A stretch of 35,289 bases of DNA, taken from assembly GCA_002212725.1 (NCBI GenBank), contig MTCR01000152.1, positions 1-35,289 on the forward strand. Direction: 5' to 3'. Below are positions 1 to 7,238 of this stretch, piece after piece; within the stretch, counting starts at the first letter, position 1, and each line of letters opens with the position of its first letter. Both the position numbers and the translations under genes were made by a program. This DNA is from Sphingobacteriales bacterium TSM_CSM. GTDB taxonomy: Bacteria > Bacteroidota > Bacteroidia > Chitinophagales > UBA2359. The notes under the pieces were generated by a model. It was not told the DNA's origin. It was given only the letters and a program-made list of their open reading frames with translations, and ran no database searches.

Positions 1-79
1 CCATAGCCTCGTATTTAGCTTCTAATTGGTTAATGCGTTCTACAATGTCGGGGGGTACTTGGTTATTGGTGTAAGGCAT
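1..79 (-). CDS. 5' end of an unidentified gene, cut by the window edge
   Basis: An ATG at 79 opens a frame running left out of the window without a stop. The 26 visible residues start MPYTNNQVPPDIVERINQLE and continue with charged, helix-forming residues. There is no signal peptide or membrane segment, so the protein probably starts in the cytoplasm with a short coiled-coil-like helix. It lies 131 bases downstream of the ABC-F gene stop on the same strand and could be read through from it. Too little is present to name a family. Confidence 0.5.
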   Translation of the reverse strand, partial: MPYTNNQVPPDIVERINQLEAKYEAM

Positions 80-210
80 GGTTGGTTTTGGTTTGTATTG
101 TTAAAAAATGGCGGGCTGAAGCGGGTAGTTTTGGCAGAAGGTAAAAAGCCGGATGTATGTTAATGCATGAAAAGAAGAGATTTAGGGCAAAACTGTATGT
201 TTTTTTGGTA

Positions 211-2181
211 TCAGGTAATTTGAGCGCGTTGTTCCTGCAGTTCTTCCAGTTCAAGCAAGAGCAGTTCCCATTGTTCAATTTCCTGTTCCAGTTGTTGTTT
301 GCATTGGTTATAGGTTGCGGTGGCGGCTTTGGGGTCGTTTTGCGGTTGGGCGTAAAAATTGGGGTCGGCTAATTGTTGTTCATATTGAGCAATGGTTGTT
401 TCGAGATCTGCAATGGTTTGTTCAGATTTTTTTATTTTGGTTTCCTGCTTTCTGATATCGCGGTCTATGTTTTTTAAAGTTTCCCACCGGTTTATGCGCT
501 CTTGTTTGGCATCTGTTTCGGTTTGTTCTTTTTCGGCTGCCTGCCGGCTGTTCATACCCAGTTCATCGAGCGATTGCAGGTTGCTGTTGCGCAAAAAATC
601 ATAAACATCGCCGTGGTAGGCGGTAATTTGTTTGTTTTTAAAATGATAGACCTTTTCGGTAAGGCCTTGCAGAAATTCGCGGTCGTGCGACACTACAATC
701 AGGGTTCCGTTAAAGTTTCGCAGCGCTTCTTTCAGTACTTCTTTTGCGCGCATATCCAGGTGGTTGGTAGGCTCGTCGAGGATGAGGAGGTTTACCGGTT
801 CCAGCAGCATTTTTGCCAGCGCCAGCCTCGATTTTTCGCCGCCCGAAAGCACCTGCACTTTTTTATCAACCGAATCGCCGCTAAACAGAAAAGCGCCCAA
901 CAGGTTGCGCACACGGTAGCGCATATCGCCGGTTGCCACATCATCTATGGTTTGAAAAACGGTTTTGCTGCCGTCTAAGGTTTCGGCTTGTTTTTGTTCA
1001 AAGTAGCCCACCAATACGTTGTGCCCCAGTTGAAAAGTGCCTTCATAGGGTTCTTTTCCGGCAATAATTTTGGTAAGGGTGGTTTTACCCTCGCCGTTTT
1101 TGCCTACAAACGCTACTTTTTCGCCGCGTTCAAGGGTAAAATTTATGTTGTGCAGCACCTGTGTTTTACCATAGCTTTTGCTGAGGTGTTGCATGTGTAC
1201 CACTACCCTGCCCGAGCGCGGCGCATCGGGAAACCTGAATTTTATGGCATCTTTTTCCAGGTCGTCAATTTCTACCTTATCTAAGTTTTCGAGCTTGTGA
1301 ATAAGGGTTTGGGCAAATTTGGCCTTGTTTTTTTTTGCCCTGAACTTGTTAATGAGCGTTTCGGTATGTTCTACCATTTTTTCCTGCCGTTTGGCTTCGG
1401 TAAGCTGTTGCTCATGGCGCTGCTGCCGTAGTGACACAAACTGCGAGTAAGGCACGCGGTAATCATATAATTTACCGTTTACCAACTCCGATGTGCGGTT
1501 GCAAACCTTATCTAAAAAAGCCACATCGTGCGAAATAAGCAGCACACCGCCTTCGTAATTTACCAAAAAATCTTCCAGCCACATAATAGACTCAATGTCG
1601 AGGTGGTTGGTAGGCTCGTCAAGCAGCACAAAAGTGGGTTTTCTGAGCAGGATTTTGGCAAGTTCAACCCGCATTTGCCAGCCACCGCTAAACTCGCGCA
1701 GGGGGCGGTCAAAATCGCCGTTTACAAAGCCAAGTCCTTTCAGAATTTTTTCAATTTGTTCGCGCATGTTCATGCCGCCCAATCGCTGAAAATGGTCTTG
1801 CGCATCGGTTAACTGGTCAACTAACTTCAGGTATTCGGCCGAATCGTAGTCGGTTCGGTGGGTAATTTCCGAAGTAAGTTTTTCCACCGCTTCCTGCAAC
1901 TGCAACACTTCGGAAAAAGCCGAAGCGGCTTCTTCATATACCGTTTTGGTGGCTTGCATGGGCATTTCCTGCGGCAGGTAACCCAGCGTGGTGTTGTTAT
2001 CAAAATGAATATTACCGCTTTCGGGGCGCATTTGCCCCATAATAATGCGCAGCAGGGTAGATTTACCGGCGCCATTTTTACCAACCAACCCTATGCGGTC
2101 GGCTTTGGTAACTGCCAAACTGATGTTGTCGAACAGAAAATGCCCGCCAAATTGTACCGAAAGGCCGGTAATAGAAATCAT
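211..2181 (-). CDS. ABC-F family ATPase (Uup/YheS-like), 656 aa
   Basis: This is a soluble protein with two tandem ABC ATPase domains and no membrane segments, the ABC-F layout. Members act on the ribosome (translation factors or antibiotic-protection proteins), not in transport. Domain 1 has Walker A GKNGAGKST at residues 34-42, signature FSGGWQMR near 164 and Walker B VLLDEPTNHLD at 185-195. A charged linker (about 245-320) follows. Domain 2 has Walker A GKNGEGKTT near 365, signature LSGGEKSR and Walker B LLILDEPTNHLD. The C-terminal 90 or so residues form a charged, Gln/Glu-rich coiled coil like that of Uup, a DNA- or RNA-binding arm. The ATG at 2181 fits the usual family N-terminus (MISITGLSVQFGG). 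A -7-like element lies about 33 bases upstream. The exact subfamily is uncertain. Confidence 0.95.
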   Translation of the reverse strand: MISITGLSVQFGGHFLFDNISLAVTKADRIGLVGKNGAGKSTLLRIIMGQMRPESGNIHFDNNTTLGYLPQEMPMQATKTVYEEAASAFSEVLQLQEAVEKLTSEITHRTDYDSAEYLKLVDQLTDAQDHFQRLGGMNMREQIEKILKGLGFVNGDFDRPLREFSGGWQMRVELAKILLRKPTFVLLDEPTNHLDIESIMWLEDFLVNYEGGVLLISHDVAFLDKVCNRTSELVNGKLYDYRVPYSQFVSLRQQRHEQQLTEAKRQEKMVEHTETLINKFRAKKNKAKFAQTLIHKLENLDKVEIDDLEKDAIKFRFPDAPRSGRVVVHMQHLSKSYGKTQVLHNINFTLERGEKVAFVGKNGEGKTTLTKIIAGKEPYEGTFQLGHNVLVGYFEQKQAETLDGSKTVFQTIDDVATGDMRYRVRNLLGAFLFSGDSVDKKVQVLSGGEKSRLALAKMLLEPVNLLILDEPTNHLDMRAKEVLKEALRNFNGTLIVVSHDREFLQGLTEKVYHFKNKQITAYHGDVYDFLRNSNLQSLDELGMNSRQAAEKEQTETDAKQERINRWETLKNIDRDIRKQETKIKKSEQTIADLETTIAQYEQQLADPNFYAQPQNDPKAATATYNQCKQQLEQEIEQWELLLLELEELQEQRAQIT

Positions 2182-2213
2182 GATATGGTTGTGTAACTGG
2201 TAATTATATGTGG

Positions 2214-2221
2214 CAAATTTA
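2214..2221 (-). promoter_or_regulatory. Candidate -7 element for the ABC-F gene
   Basis: On the minus strand this reads TAAATTTG, matching the Bacteroidetes -7 consensus TAnnTTTG, 33 bases before the ABC-F start. No TTTG/TTG is at the ideal 19-21 base spacing (the nearest TTG is 24 bases away), so only half of the promoter is supported. Confidence 0.4.
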
Positions 2222-2306
2222 CGGGTATTCGGGTAAAAAATGACACAACCCGAAAATATTTACCCCCGCCAAAGAACTAAACAGGGGTATATAATGCAGG
2301 GATTTT

Positions 2307-2336
2307 TACTTTTGAGGTTAATTTTACTTAGCTTTG
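2307..2336 (+). promoter_or_regulatory. Two tandem -7-like elements before the 188-aa membrane protein
   Basis: TACTTTTG (2307-2314) and TAGCTTTG (2329-2336) both match TAnnTTTG on the plus strand, 88-117 bases before the ATG at 2424. Neither has a clear TTTG at 19-21 bases upstream. Either could start transcription of the downstream gene. Confidence 0.35.
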
Positions 2337-2423
2337 CACAACTTGCGGCACCGTTTGCAACAAACGGTCATAAATAACCGCCCGAAAACGGCATTTTGAA
2401 GCAATATACCTAACAGAACAGCT

Positions 2424-2990
2424 ATGGCGAAAACCAGCAGAAAAAAGACAGCCGCCGGCGCCGAAAACAGCAAACCAACCGTTTCTGTACCCGACGAAGA
2501 ACAGGAGTTGTTTCCCGAACTCAAAAAAGCCTGGAAAGAGGTGCGCTGGGTAGGTTTTTTTGTGTTTTTATTTGTTTCCATTCCTTCAATGGCGGTTTCT
2601 ACGCTTATAACCCGCGCCCTGTCGCCCGAGTTGCTGAGTGCCGAAATGGGGCAGAGCCTGCTCGAAATTGCCTTTAAAACCGCCCCGCTAACCCTTGCAA
2701 TTATTGTTATTACCTTTGCCCACGCCCGCGAATGGGTAGATTTTGGCTGGGGTTCTGTATTGCTGAGCATTCCGGTTTTGGTGGGCACTACGCTGCTGCT
2801 AAACGTTAAAGGCTATGAAATGATAAAACTGGCCTGGCAAAATGCAACCGGCAATGTGCTTATTACCTTCTTAATAAACCTGCTGTTGGGTTATTTGCAA
2901 ATGTATTTTTGGTGGCCGTTTGTATCCAGCTTAGTGGTGGGCATTTTTGGCGGTTGGGCTGCCTACAGGCTCATTTCGGCAGTAGAATAA
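2424..2990 (+). CDS. Small integral membrane protein of unknown function, 188 aa
   Basis: I do not recognise a named family. A Lys-rich, polar N-terminus of about 45 residues (MAKTSRKKTAAGAENSK...) precedes four or so hydrophobic segments: WVGFFVFLFVSIPSMAV, APLTLAIIVITFAH, VLLSIPVLVGTTLLL and the final pair LITFLINLLLGYLQ / FVSSLVVGIFGGWAAY. This suggests an inner-membrane protein with a cytoplasmic basic tail. It sits alone on the plus strand, divergent from the ABC-F gene and convergent with the lytic transglycosylase (66 bases between stops). Codon use matches the neighbours, so it is probably a native gene. Confidence 0.8.
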   Translation: MAKTSRKKTAAGAENSKPTVSVPDEEQELFPELKKAWKEVRWVGFFVFLFVSIPSMAVSTLITRALSPELLSAEMGQSLLEIAFKTAPLTLAIIVITFAHAREWVDFGWGSVLLSIPVLVGTTLLLNVKGYEMIKLAWQNATGNVLITFLINLLLGYLQMYFWWPFVSSLVVGIFGGWAAYRLISAVE

Positions 2991-3055
2991 CGCGCAAAAA
3001 ACGCCCTGCCGCCCAAAAAACGGCAAGGCGTGCAAATATGCGTTACAGAAAGAGT

Positions 3056-3796
3056 TTAATCATTTCCCCAACCGGTTACCATGCGCCGGTTGCCCGATGG
3101 CAGCATCGGGTTATCATCGGGGTTTTTGGTTACCATGTAGGCAGTTGGGTAAAGGTGTTGCAGATATTTATCAACATCTTGTACCGTAACCCGGCCGTCT
3201 TTATTCTGGTCTAAGCCCGAATTTAAACGGTAATCGTCTGAGGGTTTTGCGTACAGGGTATAGCAGTAATCTTGCGCCAATGCGCGCGGGTACAAAATTG
3301 CCAGGTACAAATCGGTTAAGGTTTCATACTCCCGGTATTGATTCCTTTTGGCATCGAGATACCGGTAAACAAAGTTGAGTTGCTCTACATGGTTCAGGTT
3401 TTTAAGCTGCTGTACCGAAATGTTAAAATCTTTGGCCGTAGCAGGCATAAACTGAATTAAGCCGGTGGCGCCGCTGCCGTGCCGGTTGCCAACAGAAGCG
3501 TCGAACTTCGATTCGGAGTGCATTACCGCCATTAACCATTCCGGTGGAATAGACAGTTTTTTGCTTACCTCTCTGACTTTTGCTTCAAAATCATCAATGT
3601 CATACACAAATGTAGATGCCTGGTCGAGCAGGTACAAGCGGTGTTTCAATGCCTTGCTGCGCGGTGTTTCGGCGCTGCCGGCGGTAAGCAGTTTGTATAG
3701 CACAAAATTGCTTGCCAACAGCAGCAAAGCCGCCAATAACAGGTTTTTGAAACTGATGGTAACTGTTTGCGTGGTGATTTTAATTAAATTGCTCAT
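3056..3796 (-). CDS. Membrane-anchored lytic transglycosylase (SLT domain) with EF-hand-like loop, 246 aa
   Basis: This is predicted to cleave the MurNAc-GlcNAc bond of peptidoglycan in the periplasm. A single N-terminal membrane anchor (about residues 17-36) is followed by a goose-lysozyme-like SLT domain. IPPEWLMAVMHSESKFD holds the probable catalytic Glu95, and GATGLIQFMPAT (109-120) is the classic second SLT motif. Near the C-terminus, residues 196-207 read D-Q-N-K-D-G-R-V-T-V-Q-D, an EF-hand or dockerin-type calcium loop with Asp196, Asn198, Asp200 and Asp207 in ligand positions. Calcium loops are known in some transglycosylases such as Slt35/MltB, but at a different place in the fold. 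There is no obvious operon partner. The start at 3796 gives a sensible short cytoplasmic tail before the anchor. Confidence 0.9.
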   Translation of the reverse strand: MSNLIKITTQTVTISFKNLLLAALLLLASNFVLYKLLTAGSAETPRSKALKHRLYLLDQASTFVYDIDDFEAKVREVSKKLSIPPEWLMAVMHSESKFDASVGNRHGSGATGLIQFMPATAKDFNISVQQLKNLNHVEQLNFVYRYLDAKRNQYREYETLTDLYLAILYPRALAQDYCYTLYAKPSDDYRLNSGLDQNKDGRVTVQDVDKYLQHLYPTAYMVTKNPDDNPMLPSGNRRMVTGWGND

Positions 3797-4256
3797 AATT
3801 TTGGTAATATTTCAGGGTTAATACAATGCAGATGTGCTTATTACCAACAAAATTAGCAAATAGTTCCCAAAAAACAAGAAAATGCTAAAATTTTTTGCAA
3901 AAAATTTTAGCATTTGTTGTCAATGCAACGGCAATAACAGCGTGAATGGTTTAATGTGTATTGGCGGGCAAGGGTTTTAGCGTTCCTGCTATTGCCGGAA
4001 CGAACAGGAATGCGGCTTGGGTACTTTCCCTAAAAAGCAAGTTCTTACCTGTTGTGTTCAGCCCAATTCTTGCTTTTATTGCAAAGGGCGAAAAATATTT
4101 TCGCAAAGTTTTTGCTTTGTTACCCTGTAAATTATGAACACGGTACACAACTACCCCGATAACAGGTGGCGCTATATTTTGGGGCAGCATCAGTACCCGG
4201 TTTCATAAGCCGGCAGTTGTACCGGTTGTTGTTTAAACATTATTGGCGGTAACACG
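3797..4256. other. 460-base intergenic region without a convincing gene
   Basis: This lies between the transglycosylase start and the PAS-protein stop, both on the minus strand. It holds a perfect 36-bp palindrome (3880-3915) and a smaller inverted repeat (GCGAAAA/TTTTCGC, 4088-4104). A 79-codon minus-strand frame (3951-4190) crosses it, but it has no recognisable domain and its composition is not clearly coding. The region probably carries the end of the PAS transcript and the transglycosylase promoter. I saw no complete TTTG/TAnnTTTG pair. Confidence 0.5.
3880..3915. repeat. Perfect 36-bp palindrome (possible bidirectional terminator or protein-binding site)
   Basis: Arms 3880-3896 and 3899-3915 are exact reverse complements around the central GC, and each arm contains AAATGC-TAAAA-TTTTTT. 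As RNA it would form a long AU-rich stem. On either strand the second half starts with six A and ends in TTTAGCATTT, so it lacks the GC-rich stem plus U-run of a classic terminator. It is 341 bases downstream of the PAS-protein stop and 84 bases upstream of the transglycosylase start. A dimeric DNA-binding site is an alternative. Confidence 0.7.
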
Positions 4257-6884
4257 CTACTCGCTCCCCCCGGCGTTGTGTTGCGGCTGAATAAGGGCGG
4301 TAAATTCTTTTTTAGCGCTGCCCTGCCCGGCGGCGTAAAGCGTTACTTTAGCAGAAAAAATGACCCCCGATGAGCGTTGGAAAGACCACACAAAAGAGAA
4401 GTTGTTGGTTGCTTCTTTAAAAATTTCTGCAATTTTTTTGGAAGAAAGACTGCCATCCGGCTGATGTGTGGGTGAAAAGTGTGCCCATTTTTTATTGATA
4501 ATTTCTTTTTTTTGCAGGCAGCCAAAGAGTTTGAGGCAGGCGTTGTTGGCATCGGTAAACACCATTTTTTGAGCATCGGCTTTAACCATACTGTCAGACA
4601 CATGGTTAAACAAGGCATTGTATTGTTTTTCCCAGTGCATTTGCGGCCCTAAGTCGTGCAGTACTATTTGGGCTGCCAGTTGGTTTTCGTAGGTAATAAT
4701 GGTTCCGCTTACTTCCACATCTTTTTCATTGCCGTTTTGGGTAAGGAGGGTAAGTTTTAAGGGCGAGAAAGAGAGCGTTTCTACAAAACCGTCTTTTATG
4801 GCCTCTTTAATGGCGATGCGCTGTTTTTTTACCACAAAATCCTCAATATGTCGTCCGGTAAGGTCTTGTTCGTTAGCGGTTTCGAGCAGTGCGGCGGCGG
4901 GCAGGTTTGCGCTGATGATTTCGCCTTTGCGGTTACAAACTATAATAGGGAAAGCGCTTACCCTGATGAGTTTTTGGTAGTGGCGTGCGCCGCGGTGTAT
5001 GGCATCTTTTCCAACTATCATATCGGTAACATCGCGCACCATGCCCAGCGCTTCGCTGTGGTTAATGGGCGAAAAGCGGGCTTCATAAAATTTTATAACA
5101 TTGTCCACATGTTCAAACGGGAAAGTTTGTATTTGCAGGGTTTCGAGCGATTTTTTGAGGGTGGACATAATTTCGCCGGCAATTTCGGGAGGCAGAAAAT
5201 CGGTTAATTTGTTTCCGATGAAAGCAGCGGCAGGAATATGGTTGTCGGATTTGGCGGGAATATAATCGAGGTATTCTCCTTCTTCATTAACCCTGAAAAG
5301 CAAATCGGGTATGGCGTCGAGCAGCGCTTTTTTGGTTAGTTCGCTGTTTTTGAGTTCAATTTCGGCTTGTTTTCGGGTGGTAATATCGCTTATGACAATA
5401 ACAGAGCCACTGGAAGCGGCATTTTTTTTGGTTTTATAGGGGCTTGCAATAATTTGCCAGAAGCAGGTTTGCCGGGTTTGTTTATTGGTTACAAACCATT
5501 CTTCGGGTGCAATGGGTATGCCCTGCAGGCTTCGCGCAAAGGGGTTTTGGTTGGGCAATACGGCGTTGTTGCTCATGGGGTAGGAGAGTTCAAACTGCTC
5601 TGCCCAATATTTAAGCGGTATTCCCGGTTTTTGGATACCGGTAATTTGTTTGGCCATGCTGTTGAGCAAAATAATATGTCCGTCTTCGTCGGTTGCCAGC
5701 ACACCTTCGCCCATATTGGCAAGGATAGATTCCAGCAGTTCGCGCTGTTGTTCATTGATTTCTATTTCGCGCCTGAGTTGCAGAATGGTTTTTATTTGCT
5801 CTATGCCTTGTTTTTCCAGTTCATTTGCCAGCAGGGTAAGGCGGTGCGAGAGCAGTTGTGATTGCGAAACGGGGGTAAAGGCAATACAGAAGCCGGGCGG
5901 GTAGGTTCGGGCAAAAACCAGTACATCGGTAAGTACGCCGTGGCTGTTTGGCAGGCAGTATTCTTTTTGGTTTCCGGTTTTAAGCACTTCTTTCGTATCA
6001 TCAACAAGCGTTGGCAGCGGTATGGAAAATTGCAGTTCGGCCAGGTTTTTGGTTTCGCCGGCATTTACAACGTATTGTTTAGCCAGGGCGTTGAGTTGTA
6101 TGAGGCAAAAGTTTTCGTCAAAAACCAGCAGGGCTGTTTGGGTGGCGTGCAGCAGGTCGTGCAGTTCGGGTTGCAGGTGCAGGTTGTCTAAGGAGGTAAA
6201 CAAGGGTGTGGTGGCAGCCGGTTTTGGGGGTTTATCTGTGCTTTTTACCAACAGCGGGGGGTTGTTGGCTGCGGCTGTGTTGGCGTTGCCAACGTTGGGT
6301 GCAAAAAGACGCAGAAAGCCGGCTGCGGTAAGGGCGGCATCGGGTGCGGGCAAAACATAGTTAAAGGTAGCGGCCACATTGGGTTGTATGGCGCCGCCCG
6401 AGTTTTCGGACTGGCATAAAAGCGTAATGCCGCCGGCAAGGTTAATGGCGCTAAGATAGGGCAGGTAGCCGGGGTTTGAGTCTATTATTATGGCTGCAAT
6501 GCCTCCAAAACCGCTTTGCGACAACGATTGCCAGAAAACGGCAGCATTGTTTTGTTCTCCGGTGGCGGCTATGCTGCAGAGCATTAAACTTTGGCTGTTT
6601 ACAATAAGTTTTTCGCCGGCGGGTATCACAAAAACAGTGCCCTCGCGTAGGGGGGTATTGGGCAATGCGGGTTCTACGGGCAAAGAGGAGGCCCGGTAAA
6701 TATGCTGGGTAAAAGTGTTTTGCAGGTCTTGAGCAAGCACATCGGTACAAAAAATAACAATGGTGCAACCGGCGGGCAGGTTCTGTTCAAATGTTTGTAA
6801 AAAAGAGCCCAGGTTGGCCAGTTCCTGTATAGATACTCCAATAACTGCAAGGCTGCTTAAATTCATTTTTTGTGCAATTAACAT
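4257..6884 (-). CDS. Multi-PAS sensory protein with degenerate CheB-like N-terminal domain, 875 aa
   Basis: Residues about 10-195 follow the CheB methylesterase fold seen in CheB-CheR-PAS hybrids: an AVIGVSIQEL start, VFVIPAGEKL (usual YVIPPN..), FWQSLSQSG and NLAGGITLLCQSE (usual EAGGLVLVQDPES). Ser18 remains at the nucleophile position, but the QH motif is FCTD and the GxGxDG loop is IIDSNPGY, so the His and Asp of the triad are gone and catalysis is unlikely. About five PAS modules follow (roughly 235-335, 385-505, 520-625, 640-750 and 760-870), with a helical linker near 345-380. There is no CheR methyltransferase, histidine kinase, GGDEF or DNA-binding domain, and the protein ends after the last PAS. 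An alternative start is Met7 (6866). It is probably a cytoplasmic ligand- or redox-sensing scaffold; its partner is not in the window. Confidence 0.85.
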   Translation of the reverse strand: MLIAQKMNLSSLAVIGVSIQELANLGSFLQTFEQNLPAGCTIVIFCTDVLAQDLQNTFTQHIYRASSLPVEPALPNTPLREGTVFVIPAGEKLIVNSQSLMLCSIAATGEQNNAAVFWQSLSQSGFGGIAAIIIDSNPGYLPYLSAINLAGGITLLCQSENSGGAIQPNVAATFNYVLPAPDAALTAAGFLRLFAPNVGNANTAAANNPPLLVKSTDKPPKPAATTPLFTSLDNLHLQPELHDLLHATQTALLVFDENFCLIQLNALAKQYVVNAGETKNLAELQFSIPLPTLVDDTKEVLKTGNQKEYCLPNSHGVLTDVLVFARTYPPGFCIAFTPVSQSQLLSHRLTLLANELEKQGIEQIKTILQLRREIEINEQQRELLESILANMGEGVLATDEDGHIILLNSMAKQITGIQKPGIPLKYWAEQFELSYPMSNNAVLPNQNPFARSLQGIPIAPEEWFVTNKQTRQTCFWQIIASPYKTKKNAASSGSVIVISDITTRKQAEIELKNSELTKKALLDAIPDLLFRVNEEGEYLDYIPAKSDNHIPAAAFIGNKLTDFLPPEIAGEIMSTLKKSLETLQIQTFPFEHVDNVIKFYEARFSPINHSEALGMVRDVTDMIVGKDAIHRGARHYQKLIRVSAFPIIVCNRKGEIISANLPAAALLETANEQDLTGRHIEDFVVKKQRIAIKEAIKDGFVETLSFSPLKLTLLTQNGNEKDVEVSGTIITYENQLAAQIVLHDLGPQMHWEKQYNALFNHVSDSMVKADAQKMVFTDANNACLKLFGCLQKKEIINKKWAHFSPTHQPDGSLSSKKIAEIFKEATNNFSFVWSFQRSSGVIFSAKVTLYAAGQGSAKKEFTALIQPQHNAGGSE

Positions 6885-7032
6885 TAGCCATGTTATAGTT
6901 GGTGTACGAAAAAGGGAGCAATTTTGCTGCCATTTTACCTTTTTTGTGTAACATGGTTAAAATTTGTTTTCAATAAACTGTTTTACGGGCGCACAAATTA
7001 GTAAATTACCAAACAAATGCAGTATTCCTTTT

Positions 7033-7050
7033 CCGGCAACGCTGTGCCGG
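7033..7050 (-). terminator. Short hairpin downstream of the symporter operon
   Basis: CCGGCA and TGCCGG form a six-bp GC-rich stem with a six-base loop, 45 bases beyond the small-subunit stop. On the minus strand it is followed by A residues and not by a U-run, so it is at best a weak or factor-assisted terminator. Confidence 0.3.
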
Positions 7051-7094
7051 TTTAAGGCAACACGGCGCTGCCGGTGGCAAGGATAATAAGTATT

Positions 7095-7238
7095 TTAGCG
7101 TTGTTCCTCGTCGTTTTCGCTGTACGAGTCGGGTTCTGCTTTGGGCGGAATGGTGAGTATCTTTACAAAGAAAAAGGCGGTAAAGGCAATAATTACCAAT
7201 TCCGAAACGAGCATGGTTATAAGTGCTGATGTGTTCAT
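7095..7238 (-). CDS. MetS-like small accessory subunit of the sodium symporter, 47 aa
   Basis: This short gene starts MNTSALITMLVSELV and has one membrane helix (about residues 4-28), then a Pro/acidic tail ending in ENDEEQR. Its ATG overlaps the TGA of the symporter gene as ATGA (7235-7238), so the two are translationally coupled. In Corynebacterium MetPS, an NSS-family carrier needs a small one-helix partner, MetS, for methionine/alanine uptake. The position, size and single helix here match that arrangement. The assignment rests on context and topology, since a peptide this short carries little family signal. Confidence 0.8.
   Translation of the reverse strand: MNTSALITMLVSELVIIAFTAFFFVKILTIPPKAEPDSYSENDEEQR

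Noticed and set aside
3951..4190. 79-codon minus-strand frame in the gap after the PAS gene
   Set aside because: No recognisable domain, no start signal, and it lies in a region with inverted repeats. I regard it as probably non-coding but cannot exclude a small gene.
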